Numbered from the stretch's first letter, positions 49,173 through 62,942 are shown. The stretch: 64,000 nt of DNA from Pseudomonas monteilii (GCA_001534745.1 CP013997.1:1674001-1738000); one strand, 5' to 3'. Translations and numbers: made by a program. Notes: generated by a model from the sequence alone, not told the origin.

Positions 49173-49179
49173 AGCGCTC

Positions 49180-50712
49180 TTACCGGGCCGAAGCGAGTTG
49201 AGTGAAAGCGGAGCCAAGCCACTGCTGCACGCCACTCATGGTGGCGGCGGAGGTGTCGAGGAACGGCTGCGGGTAGACACCCAGCAGGATCAGCAGCACC
49301 GCCAGGCTCAGGATCATGGCCAGCTCACGCCCGTTCATCCCGGCCAGTACCGTGTCGGCCTTGGCTGGGCCGAAGTAGGCACGGTGGATCATGATCAGCG
49401 AGTACACCGAACCGAACACCAGGCCCGTGGTGGCGATCACCGTGATCCACGGTACGTGGGCGAAGCTGCCGATCAGGATCAGGAACTCGCCGACGAAGTT
49501 GCCGGTACCCGGCAGGCCGAGGGACGCGGCGGCGAAGAACAGGCTGATCGCCGGCAGGTAGGCGATGCGGTGCCACAGGCCGCCCATTTCACGCATGTCG
49601 CGGGTGTGCAGGCGCTCGTACAGCTGGCCGCTGAGGATGAACAGCGCGGCAGCCGAGACGCCGTGCGCAAGCATCTGGATCACCGCGCCTTGCAGGGCCT
49701 GCTGGCTGCCGGAGTAGATCCCGATCAGCACGAAGCCCATGTGCGAGACGCTGGAGAATGCGATCAGGCGCTTGATGTCGGTCTGCGCGAAGGCCAGGAA
49801 GGCCCCGTAGAAGATCCCGATCAGACCCAGGGTCATGGCGATCGGCGCGAACTCCGCCGAGGCGTTCGGGAACAGCGGCAGGGCGAAACGCAGCAGGCCG
49901 TAGGCGGCCGTCTTCAGCAGGATACCGGCCAGGTCCACGGAACCGGCGGTCGGTGCCTGGGCGTGGGCGTCCGGCAGCCAGGAGTGGAACGGCACCACCG
50001 GCAGCTTCACCGCGAAGGCGATGAAGAAGCCCAGCATCAGCAGGTACTCGGTGCCGGCCGGCAACTGTGCCTTGAGCAGGTCGCTGTAGTTGAAGGTGAT
50101 GACGCCGGTGTTGCCATAGTTGACCAGTACCAGGGCCAGGATCGCCACCAGCATGATCAGGCCGCTGGCCTGGGTGAAGATGAAGAACTTGGTCGCCGCG
50201 TAGATGCGCGTCTTCTTGCCGTCGGCCGAGCTGTGACCCCAGAGCGCGATGAGGAAGTACATCGGCACCAGCATCATTTCCCAGAAGAAGAAGAACAGGA
50301 ACAGGTCCAGGGCCAGGAACACCCCGACCACGCCGCCCAGGATCCACATCAGGTTGAGGTGGAAGAAGCCGACGTGGCGCTGGATCTCGTTCCACGAGCA
50401 CAGGACCGACAGCACACCGAGCAGGCCGGTGAGCAGGATCATCAGCAGCGACAGGCCATCGAGGGCCAGGTGGATGCTGATGCCGAAGCGCTCGATCCAG
50501 CGGACCTTGAACTCGAGGGCCCACGTCGGTTCGACGCCCGGGGCCGGCGCCAGCGTGAAGTCACCGGTGCCCCACAGCCACAGGCCGATACCGAGCAGCA
50601 GAGACATGGTCAGCAGCGCGATCCAGCGCGGCAGGGTGGCGCCGAAGCGCTCGCCCAGCCAGCACAGGAAGCCGCCGATGAAGGGGATCAGGATCAGCCA
50701 AGGCAGAATCAT
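49180..50712 (-). CDS. nuoM: NADH-quinone oxidoreductase subunit M
   Basis: A 510-residue antiporter-like membrane subunit. [20 protein letters not shown] holds the conserved membrane glutamate, and [44 protein letters not shown] carries the lysines of the proton channel. ISHMGF-like [12 protein letters not shown] is also typical. Forty bases separate it from nuoL. Confidence 0.97.
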   Translation of the reverse strand: MILPWLILIPFIGGFLCWLGERFGATLPRWIALLTMSLLLGIGLWLWGTGDFTLAPAPGVEPTWALEFKVRWIERFGISIHLALDGLSLLMILLTGLLGVLSVLCSWNEIQRHVGFFHLNLMWILGGVVGVFLALDLFLFFFFWEMMLVPMYFLIALWGHSSADGKKTRIYAATKFFIFTQASGLIMLVAILALVLVNYGNTGVITFNYSDLLKAQLPAGTEYLLMLGFFIAFAVKLPVVPFHSWLPDAHAQAPTAGSVDLAGILLKTAAYGLLRFALPLFPNASAEFAPIAMTLGLIGIFYGAFLAFAQTDIKRLIAFSSVSHMGFVLIGIYSGSQQALQGAVIQMLAHGVSAAALFILSGQLYERLHTRDMREMGGLWHRIAYLPAISLFFAAASLGLPGTGNFVGEFLILIGSFAHVPWITVIATTGLVFGSVYSLIMIHRAYFGPAKADTVLAGMNGRELAMILSLAVLLILLGVYPQPFLDTSAATMSGVQQWLGSAFTQLASAR

Positions 50713-50752
50713 GACGGGTTCGTTTCCTTTCGCAGAGTCGCAAGGTTCATGG

Positions 50753-52603
50753 TCATGCCGCCATCAGCACGGCGCCGAGCACCAGCACGGCACCCACGGC
50801 GATCGAAGCGGTGTACCAGCGCAGTTGGCCAGTCTCGGTCTTGCTCATGGCCACGTGACCGGCACGCGCCAGTCGCGGGATCAGGCCAATGCCACGGTCG
50901 ACCGGGTCCTTGCGCAGCAGGTGGCTGATCAGCAGGTACGGCTTGACGAACAGCTTGTCGTACAGCCAGTCGAAGCCCCAGGCAGCGAACCACCAGGCCG
51001 ACAGCGCACGGCCCAGGCCACTGTTGGCCACGGCCGTGACGAAACGACGCTTGCCGAGGAACAGCATGGCCGCCAGCAGGATACCGGCGATGGCGATGGC
51101 CCCGGAGGCGATTTCCAGCGAATGCTTGGCCTCGCCCCCGGCATGGCCGGCGCTTTGCGGCAGGACGCCCGCCAGCGGTGGATGAATCCAGGCGCCGATG
51201 AAGGTCGACAGCACGATCAGCACACCCAGCGGCAGCCAGTGGGAAATGCCGTGACCGGCGTGGGCTTCGGTCTTGGCTTCGCCGTGGAAGGCGATGAAGA
51301 TCAGGCGGAAGGTATACAGCGAGGTCATGAAGGCGCCCACCAGGCCGGCGTACAGCAAGCCGCTGTGACCGCTGGCGAAGGCTTCCCAGAGGATCTCGTC
51401 CTTGGAATAGAAACCGGCGGTCAGGATCGGCAGGGCCGACAGGGCCGCGCCGCCCACCACGAAGCTGGCGTAGGCCAGGGGCAGTTTCTTCCACAGGCCG
51501 CCCATCTTGAAGATGTTCTGCTCGTGGTGGCAGGCGACGATCACCGCACCGGAGGCCAGGAACAGCAGCGCCTTGAAGAACGCGTGGGTCATCAGGTGGA
51601 AGATCGCGCCTTCCCAGGCACCGACGCCCAGGGCCAGGAACATGTAGCCGATCTGGCTCATGGTCGAGTAGGCGAGAATCCGCTTGATGTCGGTCTGCAC
51701 CAGCGCGGCGAAGCCGGCCAGTACCAGGGTCACGCCACCGATCACGCCGACCAGGTGCAGGATGTCCGGCGCCAGGGCGAACAGGCCGTGGGTACGGGCG
51801 ATCAGGTAGACACCCGCCGTCACCATGGTCGCGGCGTGGATCAGCGCAGAGACCGGGGTCGGGCCCGCCATGGCGTCGGCCAACCAGGTCTGCAGCGGCA
51901 GCTGCGCCGACTTGCCGACCGCACCGCCGAGCAGCATCAGGGTGGCCAGCACCATCCAGGTGTCGCCCGCCTGGAATTTCTGCGGCGCCAGCACCAGCAG
52001 CTGTTGCACCTCGAGGGTGCCGAGCTGGACGAACAGGATGAACAGGCCGATGGCCATGAACACGTCGCCGATGCGGGTCACGATGAAGGCCTTGAGGGCG
52101 GCGTTACCGTTGTTGCGGTTGCTGTAGTAGAAACCGATCAACAGGTACGAGCACAGGCCGACGCCTTCCCAACCGAAGTAGATGAACAGCAGGTTGTCGC
52201 CCAGGATCAGGAACAGCATGCTGGCGATGAACAGGTTGGTGTAGGAGAAGAACCGCGAGTAGCCGGTTTCGCCGCGCATGTACCAGGAGGCGAACAGGTG
52301 GATCAGGAAGCCTACACCGGTGACCACGCCCAGCATGGTGACCGACAGGCCATCCAGGTACAGGGTGAAGTTCGGTGCGAAGCCGTCCACCGACATCCAC
52401 TGCCACAGCAGTTGGGTGTACGCGCCACCCGGCGGCGGCGCGACGTTGAACTGCCAGATCACGTAGGCAGCGACGGCGGCCGACAGACCGACCGAACCGA
52501 CGCCGATCAGCGCCGAGAGGTTTTCCGAAAAGCGCCCGCGGGAGAACGACAGCAGCAGGAAGCCGATCAGGGGGAAGACGAAGGTCAGGAAGAGTAGGTT
52601 CAT
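50753..52603 (-). CDS. nuoL: NADH-quinone oxidoreductase subunit L
   Basis: The distal proton-pumping subunit, 616 residues. The conserved [43 protein letters not shown] and [41 protein letters not shown] segments carry the functional glutamate and lysine. The C-terminal part includes the long lateral helix region. Its ATG overlaps the nuoK stop by 4 bp. Confidence 0.98.
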   Translation of the reverse strand: MNLLFLTFVFPLIGFLLLSFSRGRFSENLSALIGVGSVGLSAAVAAYVIWQFNVAPPPGGAYTQLLWQWMSVDGFAPNFTLYLDGLSVTMLGVVTGVGFLIHLFASWYMRGETGYSRFFSYTNLFIASMLFLILGDNLLFIYFGWEGVGLCSYLLIGFYYSNRNNGNAALKAFIVTRIGDVFMAIGLFILFVQLGTLEVQQLLVLAPQKFQAGDTWMVLATLMLLGGAVGKSAQLPLQTWLADAMAGPTPVSALIHAATMVTAGVYLIARTHGLFALAPDILHLVGVIGGVTLVLAGFAALVQTDIKRILAYSTMSQIGYMFLALGVGAWEGAIFHLMTHAFFKALLFLASGAVIVACHHEQNIFKMGGLWKKLPLAYASFVVGGAALSALPILTAGFYSKDEILWEAFASGHSGLLYAGLVGAFMTSLYTFRLIFIAFHGEAKTEAHAGHGISHWLPLGVLIVLSTFIGAWIHPPLAGVLPQSAGHAGGEAKHSLEIASGAIAIAGILLAAMLFLGKRRFVTAVANSGLGRALSAWWFAAWGFDWLYDKLFVKPYLLISHLLRKDPVDRGIGLIPRLARAGHVAMSKTETGQLRWYTASIAVGAVLVLGAVLMAA

Positions 52604-52908
52604 CCGCGCATCTCACTGGCAGCATCGATGTCGAGGGTGTGGAAGCGGCGATACAGCTGCAGCAGGATCGCCAGGCCGATGCTGGCCTCGGCGGCGGCCA
52701 GGCTGATCACCAGGATGAACATCACCTGGCCATCGGGCTGGACCCAGCGGCTGCCCGCGACGATGAACGCCAGGGCCGAGGCGTTCATCATCACTTCCAG
52801 ACTCATCAGCACGAAGAGAATGTTGCGACGGACCATCAGGCCCACCAGGCCCAGGCAGAAGAGCACGCCGGCCACTGCCAGGCCATGCTCGAGAGGGATT
52901 GCAGGCAT
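52600..52908 (-). CDS. nuoK: NADH-quinone oxidoreductase subunit K
   Basis: A 102-residue, three-helix membrane subunit; [24 protein letters not shown] and [22 protein letters not shown] carry the conserved glutamates of the E-channel. Confidence 0.97.
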   Translation of the reverse strand: MPAIPLEHGLAVAGVLFCLGLVGLMVRRNILFVLMSLEVMMNASALAFIVAGSRWVQPDGQVMFILVISLAAAEASIGLAILLQLYRRFHTLDIDAASEMRG

Positions 52909-52911
52909 GAA

Positions 52912-53412
52912 TTACTCCTTCGCCTCGTTGCGTCCGAGGTGGAATGCCGTGACCGCCGCAGCGAGCAGCAGCATCGACGCCAGTTCGACCACCAGCAGGT
53001 AAGGCCCGAACAGGCTGATGCCGACCGCCTTGGCGTCGACCGTGGTGCCACTGATGGCGGCATTGCTCGGGTTGACGAACAGCACGTAGAGCAGCTCGAT
53101 CAGCAGCAGGGCGCCCAGCAGTACCGGCCCGGCCCAGATGCCCGGCGTGAGCCAGCCACGTTCCTGGGCCACCGACGCCGGCCCCAGGTTGAGCATCATC
53201 ACCACGAACACGAACAGCACCATGATGGCGCCAGCATAGGCGATCACTTCCAGGGCGCCGGCGAACGGCGCCCCCAGCGAGAAGAAGATCATCGCCACGG
53301 AGATCAACGAAATGATCAGGTAGAGCAGGGCGTGCACGGGGTTGGTGCCGGTCACCACCCGAAGGGTGGAGACCACGGCGATCCCGGATGCGAAGTAGAA
53401 CGCGAATTCCAT
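52912..53412 (-). CDS. nuoJ: NADH-quinone oxidoreductase subunit J
   Basis: A 166-residue, five-helix membrane subunit with the family core NPVHALLYLIISLISVAMIFFSLGAPFAGALEVIAYAGAIMVLFVFVVMMLNL, whose third helix forms the pi-bulge next to the quinone site. Three bases separate it from nuoK. Confidence 0.97.
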   Translation of the reverse strand: MEFAFYFASGIAVVSTLRVVTGTNPVHALLYLIISLISVAMIFFSLGAPFAGALEVIAYAGAIMVLFVFVVMMLNLGPASVAQERGWLTPGIWAGPVLLGALLLIELLYVLFVNPSNAAISGTTVDAKAVGISLFGPYLLVVELASMLLLAAAVTAFHLGRNEAKE

Positions 53413-53422
53413 CTGTCTGTCC

Positions 53423-53971
53423 TTATGGGAGCAAGCTCTTCACGTTGATCGGCTCGGCTTCGTCCTGCGCGGCGCCTTTCGGCTTGCCGGCGATCGCCAT
53501 GCCCGCGACGCGGTAGAAGTTGTAGTCAGGGTTCTTGCCAGGGCCGGAGATCAGCAGATCTTCCTTTTCGTAGACCAGATCCTGACGCTTGAACTCGGCC
53601 ATTTCGAAGTCCGGGGTGAGCTGGATCGCGGTGGTCGGGCACGCTTCCTCGCACAGGCCGCAGAAGATGCAGCGCGAGAAGTTGATGCGGAAGAACTCCG
53701 GGTACCAACGACCATCATCGGTCTCGGCCTTCTGCAACGAGATGCAGCCGACCGGGCAGGCCACCGCACAGAGGTTGCAGGCCACGCAGCGCTCTTCGCC
53801 GTCGGGGTCGCGGGTCAGCACGATGCGGCCACGGTAGCGCGGTGGCAGGTACACGGGCTCTTCGGGGTATTGCAGGGTGTCACGCTTGCGGAAACCGTGG
53901 GAGAACACCATGGCCAGGCTGCGCAGCTGGGTACCGGTGCCTTTTACGACGTCGCCGATATATTTGAACAT
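53423..53971 (-). CDS. nuoI: NADH-quinone oxidoreductase subunit I
   Basis: The 182-residue ferredoxin-like peripheral subunit carrying clusters N6a and N6b. Two 4Fe-4S motifs are complete: C62-C65-C68-C72 ([12 protein letters not shown]) and C101-C104-C107-C111 ([12 protein letters not shown]). The N-terminal amphipathic helix anchors it to NuoH. Confidence 0.98.
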   Translation of the reverse strand: MFKYIGDVVKGTGTQLRSLAMVFSHGFRKRDTLQYPEEPVYLPPRYRGRIVLTRDPDGEERCVACNLCAVACPVGCISLQKAETDDGRWYPEFFRINFSRCIFCGLCEEACPTTAIQLTPDFEMAEFKRQDLVYEKEDLLISGPGKNPDYNFYRVAGMAIAGKPKGAAQDEAEPINVKSLLP

Positions 53972-53981
53972 GGTCGACTCC

Positions 53982-54989
53982 TTACTGGGCCGCGACGGCT
54001 GGCGCGTTGTACAGCACGAGCGCAGCGGTCACCAGCAAATTGATCAGGGTCAGCGGAAGGCAGAACTTCCAGCTGAAGTCCATCACCTGGTCATAGCGTG
54101 GACGCGGGATCGACGCTCGCAGCAGGATGAACAGCATGATGAAGAACGCGGTCTTGAGCGCGAACCACAGGAACGGCACTTGCGGCAGCAGATCGAACGG
54201 ACCGTGCCAGCCGCCGAAGAACAGCGTCACCAGCAGTGCCGAAATGAGGATGATGCCGATGTACTCACCGACGAAGAACATGCCCCATTTCATGCCCGCG
54301 TATTCGATGTGATAACCGTCGGCCAGCTCTTGCTCGGCTTCGGGCTGGTCGAACGGGTGACGGTGGGTCACGGCGACGCCGGCGATGAAGAAGGTGCAGA
54401 AGCCGAAGAACTGCGGAATGATGAACCACAGGTTCTGCGCCTGGTACTCGACGATGTCGCGCATGTTGAACGAGCCCACCTGCACCACCACACCCATCAG
54501 CGCCAGGCCCAGGAACACCTCGTACGAGACGGTCTGCGCCGACGCCCGCAGGCTGCCGAGCAGCGCGTACTTGTTGTTCGACGACCAGCCGGCGAACAGT
54601 ACGGCGTACACCGACAGACCGGCCATGGCGAAGAAGAACAGCAAGCCGATGTTCAGGTCGGCCACGCCCCAGGTCGGGGTAATCGGGATCACCGCGAAGG
54701 CGATCAGCAGGGCGCTCATCGCCACCACCGGGGCCAGGGTGAAGATCATCCGGTCGACGAAGGGTGGGTTCCAGTCTTCCTTGAAGAACATCTTCAGCAT
54801 GTCGGCGGCGATCTGGAACATGCCGAACGGGCCGACCCGGTTCGGGCCGTAACGATCCTGCCACCAGCCCAGCAGACGGCGCTCGACGAAGCTGAGCAGC
54901 GCGCCGCAGACCACCACGGCCAGCAGGACCACGATGGCGCGTACGACGGTGAGGATCACATCGATCACTTCGGGGGTGAACCAGCTCAT
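53982..54989 (-). CDS. nuoH: NADH-quinone oxidoreductase subunit H
   Basis: A 335-residue membrane subunit forming the quinone-binding chamber. Signatures are [40 protein letters not shown] and [36 protein letters not shown], both highly conserved. Its ATG overlaps the nuoG stop by 4 bp. Confidence 0.98.
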   Translation of the reverse strand: MSWFTPEVIDVILTVVRAIVVLLAVVVCGALLSFVERRLLGWWQDRYGPNRVGPFGMFQIAADMLKMFFKEDWNPPFVDRMIFTLAPVVAMSALLIAFAVIPITPTWGVADLNIGLLFFFAMAGLSVYAVLFAGWSSNNKYALLGSLRASAQTVSYEVFLGLALMGVVVQVGSFNMRDIVEYQAQNLWFIIPQFFGFCTFFIAGVAVTHRHPFDQPEAEQELADGYHIEYAGMKWGMFFVGEYIGIILISALLVTLFFGGWHGPFDLLPQVPFLWFALKTAFFIMLFILLRASIPRPRYDQVMDFSWKFCLPLTLINLLVTAALVLYNAPAVAAQ

Positions 54990-57700
54990 CGTGCTGCCTC
55001 CTGCAGGCCTTCGACGGTGGCGCCGAAGATGGCCGGTGGAATGCCCTCCAGCCCTTTCGGCAAGGCGACCAGGCCAGCGCCCAGTTGCTCGTTGATGCGC
55101 AGCGGCAGGCGCAGCGACTGGCCAGCGACCTGCAGACTGAGCAGGGCACCTTCGTTGACGCCCAGGCGCTCGGCTTCGGACGGTGCCAGGGCCACGTAAG
55201 GCGCCGGGATGCGCGTCTGCACCGGTGCTGCGCGCGAGGAGGTCTCTTCGCTGCCGAACAGGTGGAAGAACGGTACGGCGGTCCAGGTGCCACGCGCCGG
55301 GTTGAACGCGCTCGGGATGGCGTCGAACCAGCCCAGGCGATCGCCTTGCGATTCGATCAGGCGAACGCCCGGGTCGCCGGCACGCAGGTGGCCGCCGACT
55401 TCATCCTGAAACTTGTTCCAGGCCTGGGGCGAGTTCCAGCCCGGCGACCAGGCGAACGGCACCTGCTGGCGCGGTTCGGCCGAGCCCGAGTAGCCTTCCA
55501 TGGAGAAGGCGAAGGCGGTGTCCTTGTCCTGCGGAATGCGCGGCTCGTGCACGCTGATGTTGGCGCGCATGGAGGTCCGCCCGGAGTAGCGCAGCGGTTC
55601 GCGCGCCAGCTTCAGGCCCTTGATGCGGAAGGCGGCGGACGGCGCGGCATCGACGATGCCGGCCAGTTGCGGGGCGGCGTCGGCGCAGGCACGGGTGACG
55701 TGGTCGAGCTGGGTCCAGTCCACCGGTTTTTCCAGCAGCGTGGCGCGCAGGGCATGCAGCCAGCGCCAGCCTTCGTGGACCAGGTTGCCACTGTCGAGGA
55801 AGCTCGGGTCGAAGACCTGGAAGAAGCGCTGGGCACGGCCTTCCTGGCTGACCAGGGTGCCATCGCCTTCGGCGAAGCTGGCAGCCGGCAGCACCAGATC
55901 GGCACGTTCGACGGTACGGGTACGCGAATGGTCGGCGACGATCACCACCTTGGCGGCGTTCAGCGCGGCGTCGACCTTGGCGGCCGGCAGACGGGCGTAC
56001 AGGTCGTTCTCCAGGACCACGATGGCGTCGGCCTTGCCTTCGATCACTGCGTCCAGCGCAGCATCGACGGATTCGCCACCGAGCATGGCCAGGCCCAGGC
56101 TGTTGGCTTCCGGCACCACCAGGCTCAGGGAACCGTTCTTCTCGCGCTGCTTGAGCGCCTTGGCGATGTTGGCGGCGGCCTCGATCAGCGCGGGCTCGGC
56201 CAGCGACGTACCGGCGATCACCAGGGGGCGCTGGGCGGCGATCAGGTTCTGGGCGATGCGCTCGGCCAGGGCCTTGGCTTCGTCGTCGAGGCCGGCCACG
56301 GCCGGGGCGCTCGGGTCGATGGCATGGGCTACGGCAAAGCCCAGGCGCGCCAGGTCGGCGGGAGCGGCGTGCACGCACTCCTCGGCGACGTCGTCGAGCT
56401 TGGTCTCGGCCAGGCTGGCGATGAACAGCGGGTACAGCGCATGCTGGCCGATGTTCTTCACGGCGGCGTCGAGCCACGGCTGCACTTTCATGCCTTCGGC
56501 CATGGCCACGGCCTTGCCCTTGGTGGCCTGACGGACGGCCAGGGCGACACGGGCGGCGGTCTGGGTCAGGTCCTCACCCAGCACGAACACCGCGTCGTGC
56601 GACTCGATGTCGCGCAGGGTCGGCACCGGCAGGGGGCTGTCGTTGAGCACGCGCAGCGCCAGGCGCACGCGGGCCAGCTCGCCGGCTTCCATGCCGCTGT
56701 GGAAGTACTCGGCGCCGACCAGTTCGCGCAGGCCGTAGTTGCTTTCCAGGCTGGCGCGCGGCGAGCCGATGCCGACGATGGTGCGGCCGCGCAGCAGGGC
56801 AGCGGCCTTGTCCAGTGCCGCATCGACCGTCAGGATCGAGCCGTCGGCCAGCGCAGGCTGACGTGGGCGGTCCTTGCGGTTGACGTAGCCGTAGCCGAAG
56901 CGACCGCGGTCACACAGGAAGTACTGGTTGACCGAGCCGTTGAAGCGGTTCTCGATCCGGCGCAGTTCGCCGTAACGCTCGCCGGGGCTGATGTTGCAGC
57001 CGCTCGAGCAGCCATGGCAGATGCTCGGGGCGAACTGCATGTCCCACTTGCGGTTATAGCGCTCGGAGTGGGTCTTGTCGGTGAACACGCCGGTGGGGCA
57101 GACCTCGGTGAGGTTGCCGGAGAACTCGCTTTCCAGCACGCCGTCCTCGACGCGACCGAAGTACACGTTGTCGTGGGCGCCGTAGACGCCCAGGTCGGTG
57201 CCGCCTGCGTAGTCCTTGTAGTAGCGCACGCAGCGGTAGCAGGCGATGCAGCGGTTCATCTCGTGAGCGATGAACGGGCCGAGGTCCTGGTTCTGGTGGG
57301 TGCGTTTGGTGAAGCGGTACCGGCGCTCGTTGTGGCCGGTCATCACGGTCATGTCCTGCAGGTGGCAGTGACCGCCTTCCTCGCACACGGGGCAGTCGTG
57401 CGGGTGGTTGGTCATCAGCCATTCGACGACACTGGCGCGGAACGCCTTGGATTCGTCATCGTCGATGGAGATCCAGGTGCCATCGGTCGCGGGGGTCATG
57501 CAGGACATGACGATACGACCACGGGTGTCGTTCTCGTCGGTGTACTGCTTGACCGCGCACTGTCGGCAGGCGCCGACGCTGCCGAGCGCCGGATGCCAGC
57601 AGAAATAGGGAATGTCGAGGCCGAGCGACAGACAGGCCTGTAACAGGTTGTCTGCGCCGTTGACTTCGAGCGCTTTGCCGTCTACGTGGATAGTGGCCAT
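54986..57700 (-). CDS. nuoG: NADH-quinone oxidoreductase subunit G
   Basis: The 904-residue peripheral subunit resembling molybdopterin oxidoreductases, with the N-terminal 2Fe-2S ferredoxin domain ([19 protein letters not shown]), the His-ligated cluster N5 region ([18 protein letters not shown]), [17 protein letters not shown], and the extra N7 cluster motif CHGCSSGCN with a fourth cysteine in [12 protein letters not shown]. The N7 motif matches the E. coli-type NuoG. The active-site domain lacks molybdopterin use. Confidence 0.97.
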   Translation of the reverse strand: MATIHVDGKALEVNGADNLLQACLSLGLDIPYFCWHPALGSVGACRQCAVKQYTDENDTRGRIVMSCMTPATDGTWISIDDDESKAFRASVVEWLMTNHPHDCPVCEEGGHCHLQDMTVMTGHNERRYRFTKRTHQNQDLGPFIAHEMNRCIACYRCVRYYKDYAGGTDLGVYGAHDNVYFGRVEDGVLESEFSGNLTEVCPTGVFTDKTHSERYNRKWDMQFAPSICHGCSSGCNISPGERYGELRRIENRFNGSVNQYFLCDRGRFGYGYVNRKDRPRQPALADGSILTVDAALDKAAALLRGRTIVGIGSPRASLESNYGLRELVGAEYFHSGMEAGELARVRLALRVLNDSPLPVPTLRDIESHDAVFVLGEDLTQTAARVALAVRQATKGKAVAMAEGMKVQPWLDAAVKNIGQHALYPLFIASLAETKLDDVAEECVHAAPADLARLGFAVAHAIDPSAPAVAGLDDEAKALAERIAQNLIAAQRPLVIAGTSLAEPALIEAAANIAKALKQREKNGSLSLVVPEANSLGLAMLGGESVDAALDAVIEGKADAIVVLENDLYARLPAAKVDAALNAAKVVIVADHSRTRTVERADLVLPAASFAEGDGTLVSQEGRAQRFFQVFDPSFLDSGNLVHEGWRWLHALRATLLEKPVDWTQLDHVTRACADAAPQLAGIVDAAPSAAFRIKGLKLAREPLRYSGRTSMRANISVHEPRIPQDKDTAFAFSMEGYSGSAEPRQQVPFAWSPGWNSPQAWNKFQDEVGGHLRAGDPGVRLIESQGDRLGWFDAIPSAFNPARGTWTAVPFFHLFGSEETSSRAAPVQTRIPAPYVALAPSEAERLGVNEGALLSLQVAGQSLRLPLRINEQLGAGLVALPKGLEGIPPAIFGATVEGLQEAAR

Positions 57701-57832
57701 GGTTCAAAGTTCTTCGTTGGCCCGCGTGAGCAGGCGTGGCTAATGGAAAACGGTGGGCCAGCGGCCGACGCCGGACGAATCGACGGGCCTGCGTGGCCGA
57801 CAGGTGGCACGGACCACCTGCCAGTCATCTTG
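57701..57832 (-). other. Long gap within the nuo operon (nuoF-nuoG) with a hairpin
   Basis: This 132-bp gap is far longer than other gaps in the operon, most of which are under 12 bp or overlap. It holds a perfect 7-bp stem CAGGTGG/CCACCTG at 57801-57820 with a 6-base loop, without a T-run. It could act as an mRNA processing or stability element. Confidence 0.5.
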
Positions 57833-59194
57833 TTATGCGCCGACCACAATGGGTCGGGCCAGATTCGGGCGCAGGGCGTCGCTGCCTACGGGGGCGACGC
57901 CGGCCTCGAACTCGGAACGGAAGTACTTGATGGCACTGCCCAGCGGCTCGACCGCGCCCGGTGCGTGGGCGCAGAAGGTGCGGCCTGGGCCGAGGAAGTT
58001 CACCAGCCCGAGCAGGGTCTCGATGTCCTCCGCCTTGCCCTGGCCTTTTTCCAGGGAGCGCAGCATCTTCACGCTCCAGGGCAGGCCATCACGGCAAGGG
58101 GTACACCAGCCGCACGACTCACGGGCGAAGAACTCCTCCATGTTGCGCAGCAGCGAGACCATGTTGACGCTGTCGTCGACCGCCATGGCAAGGCCCGTCC
58201 CCATGCGCGTGCCGACCTTGGCGATACCGCCGGCGTACATCTGCGCGTCCAGGTGCTCGGGCAGCAGGAAGCCGGTCCCGGCGCCGCCTGGCTGCCAGCA
58301 CTTGAGGGTGAAGCCATCGCGCATGCCGCCGGCATAGTCTTCGAACAGCTCACGGGCGGTGACGCCGAAGGGCAGTTCCCACAGGCCTGGGTTCTTGACC
58401 TTGCCGGAGAAGCCCATCAGCTTGGTGCCGTGGTCTTCGCTGCCTTCGCGAGCCAGCGACTTGTACCAGTCCACGCCATTGCCGACGATGGCCGGCACGT
58501 TGCACAGGGTCTCGACGTTGTTCACGCACGTCGGCTTGCCCCAGACGCCGACGGCGGCGGGGAAGGGCGGCTTGGAGCGCGGGTTGGCCCGGCGCCCTTC
58601 GAGCGAGTTGATCAGGGCGGTTTCTTCACCGCAGATGTAGCGGCCGGCCCCGGTGTGCACGAACAGCTCGAAGTCGAAGCCGCTGCCCAGGATGTTGCGG
58701 CCCAGCAGGCCGGCGGCCTTGGCCTCGTCGATGGCGCGGTTGAGGTTGCGCGCCGCCGTGGTGTACTCGCCGCGCAGGAAGATGTAGCCGCGGTAGGCCT
58801 TCAGCGCCCGGGCGCTGATCAGCATGCCTTCGATCAGCAGGTGCGGCTGCTGCTCCATGAGCATGCGGTCTTTCCAGGTGTTGGGCTCCATTTCGTCGGC
58901 ATTGCACAGCAGGTAGCGGATGTTCAAGGACTCGTCCTTGGGCATCAGGCCCCACTTCACGCCGGTAGGGAAGCCCGCGCCACCACGGCCCTTGAGGCCG
59001 GCGTCCTTGACCGTCTGGACGATCTCGTCCTGGGACAGCTGCGCCAGCGCCTTGCGGGCGGCGGCGTAGCCGTTCTTGGCCTGGTACTCCTCGAGCCAGA
59101 TCGGCTCGCCGTCGTCACGCAGGCGCCAGGTCAGCGGATGGGTCTCGGCGGCGCGCGCGATGCGGTTGGCCGGGCCGAAGGAAGTGATGGTCAT
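57833..59194 (-). CDS. nuoF: NADH-quinone oxidoreductase subunit F
   Basis: The NADH-oxidising subunit with FMN and cluster N3, 453 residues. [20 protein letters not shown] is the NADH/FMN site, [19 protein letters not shown] contacts FMN, and [12 protein letters not shown] provides three cysteines of the 4Fe-4S cluster. Its ATG overlaps the nuoE stop by 4 bp. Confidence 0.98.
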   Translation of the reverse strand: MTITSFGPANRIARAAETHPLTWRLRDDGEPIWLEEYQAKNGYAAARKALAQLSQDEIVQTVKDAGLKGRGGAGFPTGVKWGLMPKDESLNIRYLLCNADEMEPNTWKDRMLMEQQPHLLIEGMLISARALKAYRGYIFLRGEYTTAARNLNRAIDEAKAAGLLGRNILGSGFDFELFVHTGAGRYICGEETALINSLEGRRANPRSKPPFPAAVGVWGKPTCVNNVETLCNVPAIVGNGVDWYKSLAREGSEDHGTKLMGFSGKVKNPGLWELPFGVTARELFEDYAGGMRDGFTLKCWQPGGAGTGFLLPEHLDAQMYAGGIAKVGTRMGTGLAMAVDDSVNMVSLLRNMEEFFARESCGWCTPCRDGLPWSVKMLRSLEKGQGKAEDIETLLGLVNFLGPGRTFCAHAPGAVEPLGSAIKYFRSEFEAGVAPVGSDALRPNLARPIVVGA

Positions 59195-59688
59195 GCGTAA
59201 CCCTCCAGCAGCTTGGCCACGCCAGCGGGCTGCACGTCGCCAAAGGTGTCGTCGTCGATCATCAGCGCCGGCGCCTTGTCACAGTTGCCCAGGCAGCATA
59301 CGGGCAGCAGGGTGAAGCGCCCGTCGGCGGTGGTCTGGCCCAGGCCGATGCCCAGCTCGCTCTGGATCTGGTCGACGACCGATTCATGGCCGCCGATGTA
59401 GCAGACCATGCTGTCGCAGACGCGAATGATGTGGCGGCCGACCGGCTGGCGGAAGATCTGGCTGTAGAACGTGGCCACGCCTTCGACGTCGCTGGCCGGG
59501 ATGCCCAGCACCTCGCCAATGGCGTGGATGGCGCCGTCCGGCACCCAGCCGCGCTGCTTCTGGACGATCTTCAGGGCTTCGATGGACGCCGCGCGCGGGT
59601 CCTCGTAGTGGTGCATCTCGTGCTCGATGGCCGAGCGCTCGGTCTCGCTCAGGGCGAAACGGTCGGTTTGGATCAGCGTGCTGTTCAT
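59191..59688 (-). CDS. nuoE: NADH-quinone oxidoreductase subunit E
   Basis: A 165-residue thioredoxin-like subunit carrying the 2Fe-2S cluster N1a. The four ligands C91 and C96 (CDSMVC) and C132 and C136 (CLGNC) are present. Two bases separate it from nuoCD. Confidence 0.98.
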   Translation of the reverse strand: MNSTLIQTDRFALSETERSAIEHEMHHYEDPRAASIEALKIVQKQRGWVPDGAIHAIGEVLGIPASDVEGVATFYSQIFRQPVGRHIIRVCDSMVCYIGGHESVVDQIQSELGIGLGQTTADGRFTLLPVCCLGNCDKAPALMIDDDTFGDVQPAGVAKLLEGYA

Positions 59689-59690
59689 GC

Positions 59691-61490
<1,800 letters not shown>

Positions 61491-61549
61491 TCAACGTAGA
61501 GAATGAAGCCAGGCCGCCGGTTCGCAGGAACGGGCGGCAGGTCGCTGGA

Positions 61550-62227
61550 TCAGACTTCGTCGGGGCTGCGCAGGTTGGTGACCTGAATGCGCTGTTCACG
61601 TCGCAGGTCTTTCTGGGCGGGCATCTCGGCACGGTAGATGCCTTGATCGCCGACGACCCAGGACAGCGGACGACGCTCCTGCCCGATCGATTCCTGCAAC
61701 AGCATCAGCCCCTGCAGGAAGGCTTCGGGGCGTGGCGGGCAGCCCGGCACGTACACGTCCACCGGGAGGAACTTGTCCACCCCCTGGACGACCGAGTAGA
61801 TGTCGTACATCCCGCCGGAGTTGGCGCAGGCGCCCATGGAGATCACCCACTTCGGTTCCAGCATCTGCTCGTACAGGCGCTGGATGATCGGGGCCATCTT
61901 CAGGAACGGCGTGCCGGCAATGACCATGAAGTCGGCCTGACGGGGCGATGCCCGGATGACCTCGGCGCCGAAGCGGGCGATGTCATGGGGCGCCGTGAAG
62001 GCCGTGGTCATTTCCACGTAGCAGCAGGAGAGGCCGAAGTTGTACGGCCACAGCGAGTTCTTGCGTCCCCAGTTGACCGCACCGCTGAGCACATCCTCGA
62101 GCTTGCCCATGAAGATGTTCTTGTGGACCTGATCCTCGAGCATCTGGTCGGTGACGGTGCCGCGCTCACCGACAGGGTATTGCTCGTTGGGCGCGTCCGG
62201 GTCGATTCGGGTGAGATTGTATTGCAT
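61550..62227 (-). CDS. nuoB: NADH-quinone oxidoreductase subunit B
   Basis: The 225-residue subunit that carries the terminal 4Fe-4S cluster N2. Its ligands are the tandem C68-C69 (GLSCCYVEM), C134 (MGACANSGG) and C163 ([10 protein letters not shown]). It passes electrons to quinone at the interface with NuoD. Confidence 0.98.
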   Translation of the reverse strand: MQYNLTRIDPDAPNEQYPVGERGTVTDQMLEDQVHKNIFMGKLEDVLSGAVNWGRKNSLWPYNFGLSCCYVEMTTAFTAPHDIARFGAEVIRASPRQADFMVIAGTPFLKMAPIIQRLYEQMLEPKWVISMGACANSGGMYDIYSVVQGVDKFLPVDVYVPGCPPRPEAFLQGLMLLQESIGQERRPLSWVVGDQGIYRAEMPAQKDLRREQRIQVTNLRSPDEV

Positions 62228-62236
62228 GCCAAAGCC

Positions 62237-62650
62237 TCATTGTTTCAGCTTCGCTTGCCGCTTGCGACGACTCTCGGGTGCCCAATCGAGCGCCCCGACC
62301 CGCCAAAGGTAGACAAGACCTGCCAACAGAATTGCTATGAAAACGAGTGCTTCGACGAATCCGGTCCAGCCGCTTTCGCGGACGGACACAGACCAGGCAA
62401 AGAGAAAGAGGGCTTCGATGTCGAAGATCACGAACAGCATCGCGACCAGATAGAATTTGGCGGACAGGCGCAGGCGAGCGCTGCCGGTCGGCAGCATGCC
62501 GGATTCGAACGGCTCGTTCTTGGCGCGGCCCCAGGCCTTGCTGCCAAGCAGGCTGGACAGGCCCAGCATGAAGGCGCACAAACCGATGACGCCCAGAAGG
62601 AAGATGGCGAAGCCCCAGTTGTGGGCGATCAGTCCTGCCGAATCGGACAT
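62237..62650 (-). CDS. nuoA: NADH-quinone oxidoreductase subunit A
   Basis: The first gene of the complex I operon, a 137-residue, three-helix membrane subunit with [40 protein letters not shown]. The C-terminal part is basic. A purine-rich AAGGA precedes its ATG. Confidence 0.97.
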   Translation of the reverse strand: MSDSAGLIAHNWGFAIFLLGVIGLCAFMLGLSSLLGSKAWGRAKNEPFESGMLPTGSARLRLSAKFYLVAMLFVIFDIEALFLFAWSVSVRESGWTGFVEALVFIAILLAGLVYLWRVGALDWAPESRRKRQAKLKQ

Positions 62651-62700
62651 GCTGAAAATCCTTATATAGAGGCCGAGCTCTACAGTCTGAAATAAGTAGC

Positions 62701-62740
62701 GCAGTGACGACGTGTCGCGGAAGCAGTGACGAAATGTCGC
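62701..62740. repeat. Tandem 18-bp direct repeat upstream of nuoA
   Basis: Copies at 62701-62718 and 62723-62740 (GCAGTGACGAcgTGTCGC and GCAGTGACGAaaTGTCGC) match at 16 of 18 positions with a 22-bp period, about two helical turns. Each copy has a loose GnGAC-n5-GTCnC dyad. Likely regulator binding sites for the nuo promoter. Confidence 0.55.
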
Positions 62741-62923
62741 AGCGGGATCAATGGCGGCGATTTTATGGGTAAACCCCGCGCAAGTAAAACCGCCAGGGTA
62801 AATTTATTCGTAAGGTTAAGAACAAAAACCTTTCGCACCGGGCTGCAGGCCACGGAACACGGGGATTGGTGGGTACGCCTGCAAGGCAGTTTCTTGTCGA
62901 TCGCATTAATGAGCGACACGTGT

Positions 62924-62942
62924 AATGATAATTACTATCATT
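62924..62942. promoter_or_regulatory. Fur-box-like palindrome
   Basis: AATGATA-attac-TATCATT, a perfect 7-bp inverted repeat over 19 bp, contains TGATAAT-T-ACTATCA, one mismatch from the 7-1-7 Fur consensus. It lies 274 bp upstream of nuoA and about 280 bp beyond the aceA stop. No obvious gene starts beside it. Confidence 0.6.

Noticed and set aside
55085..57643. An 852-codon open frame on the plus strand
   Set aside because: Opposite nuoG, which has complete iron-sulfur motifs.
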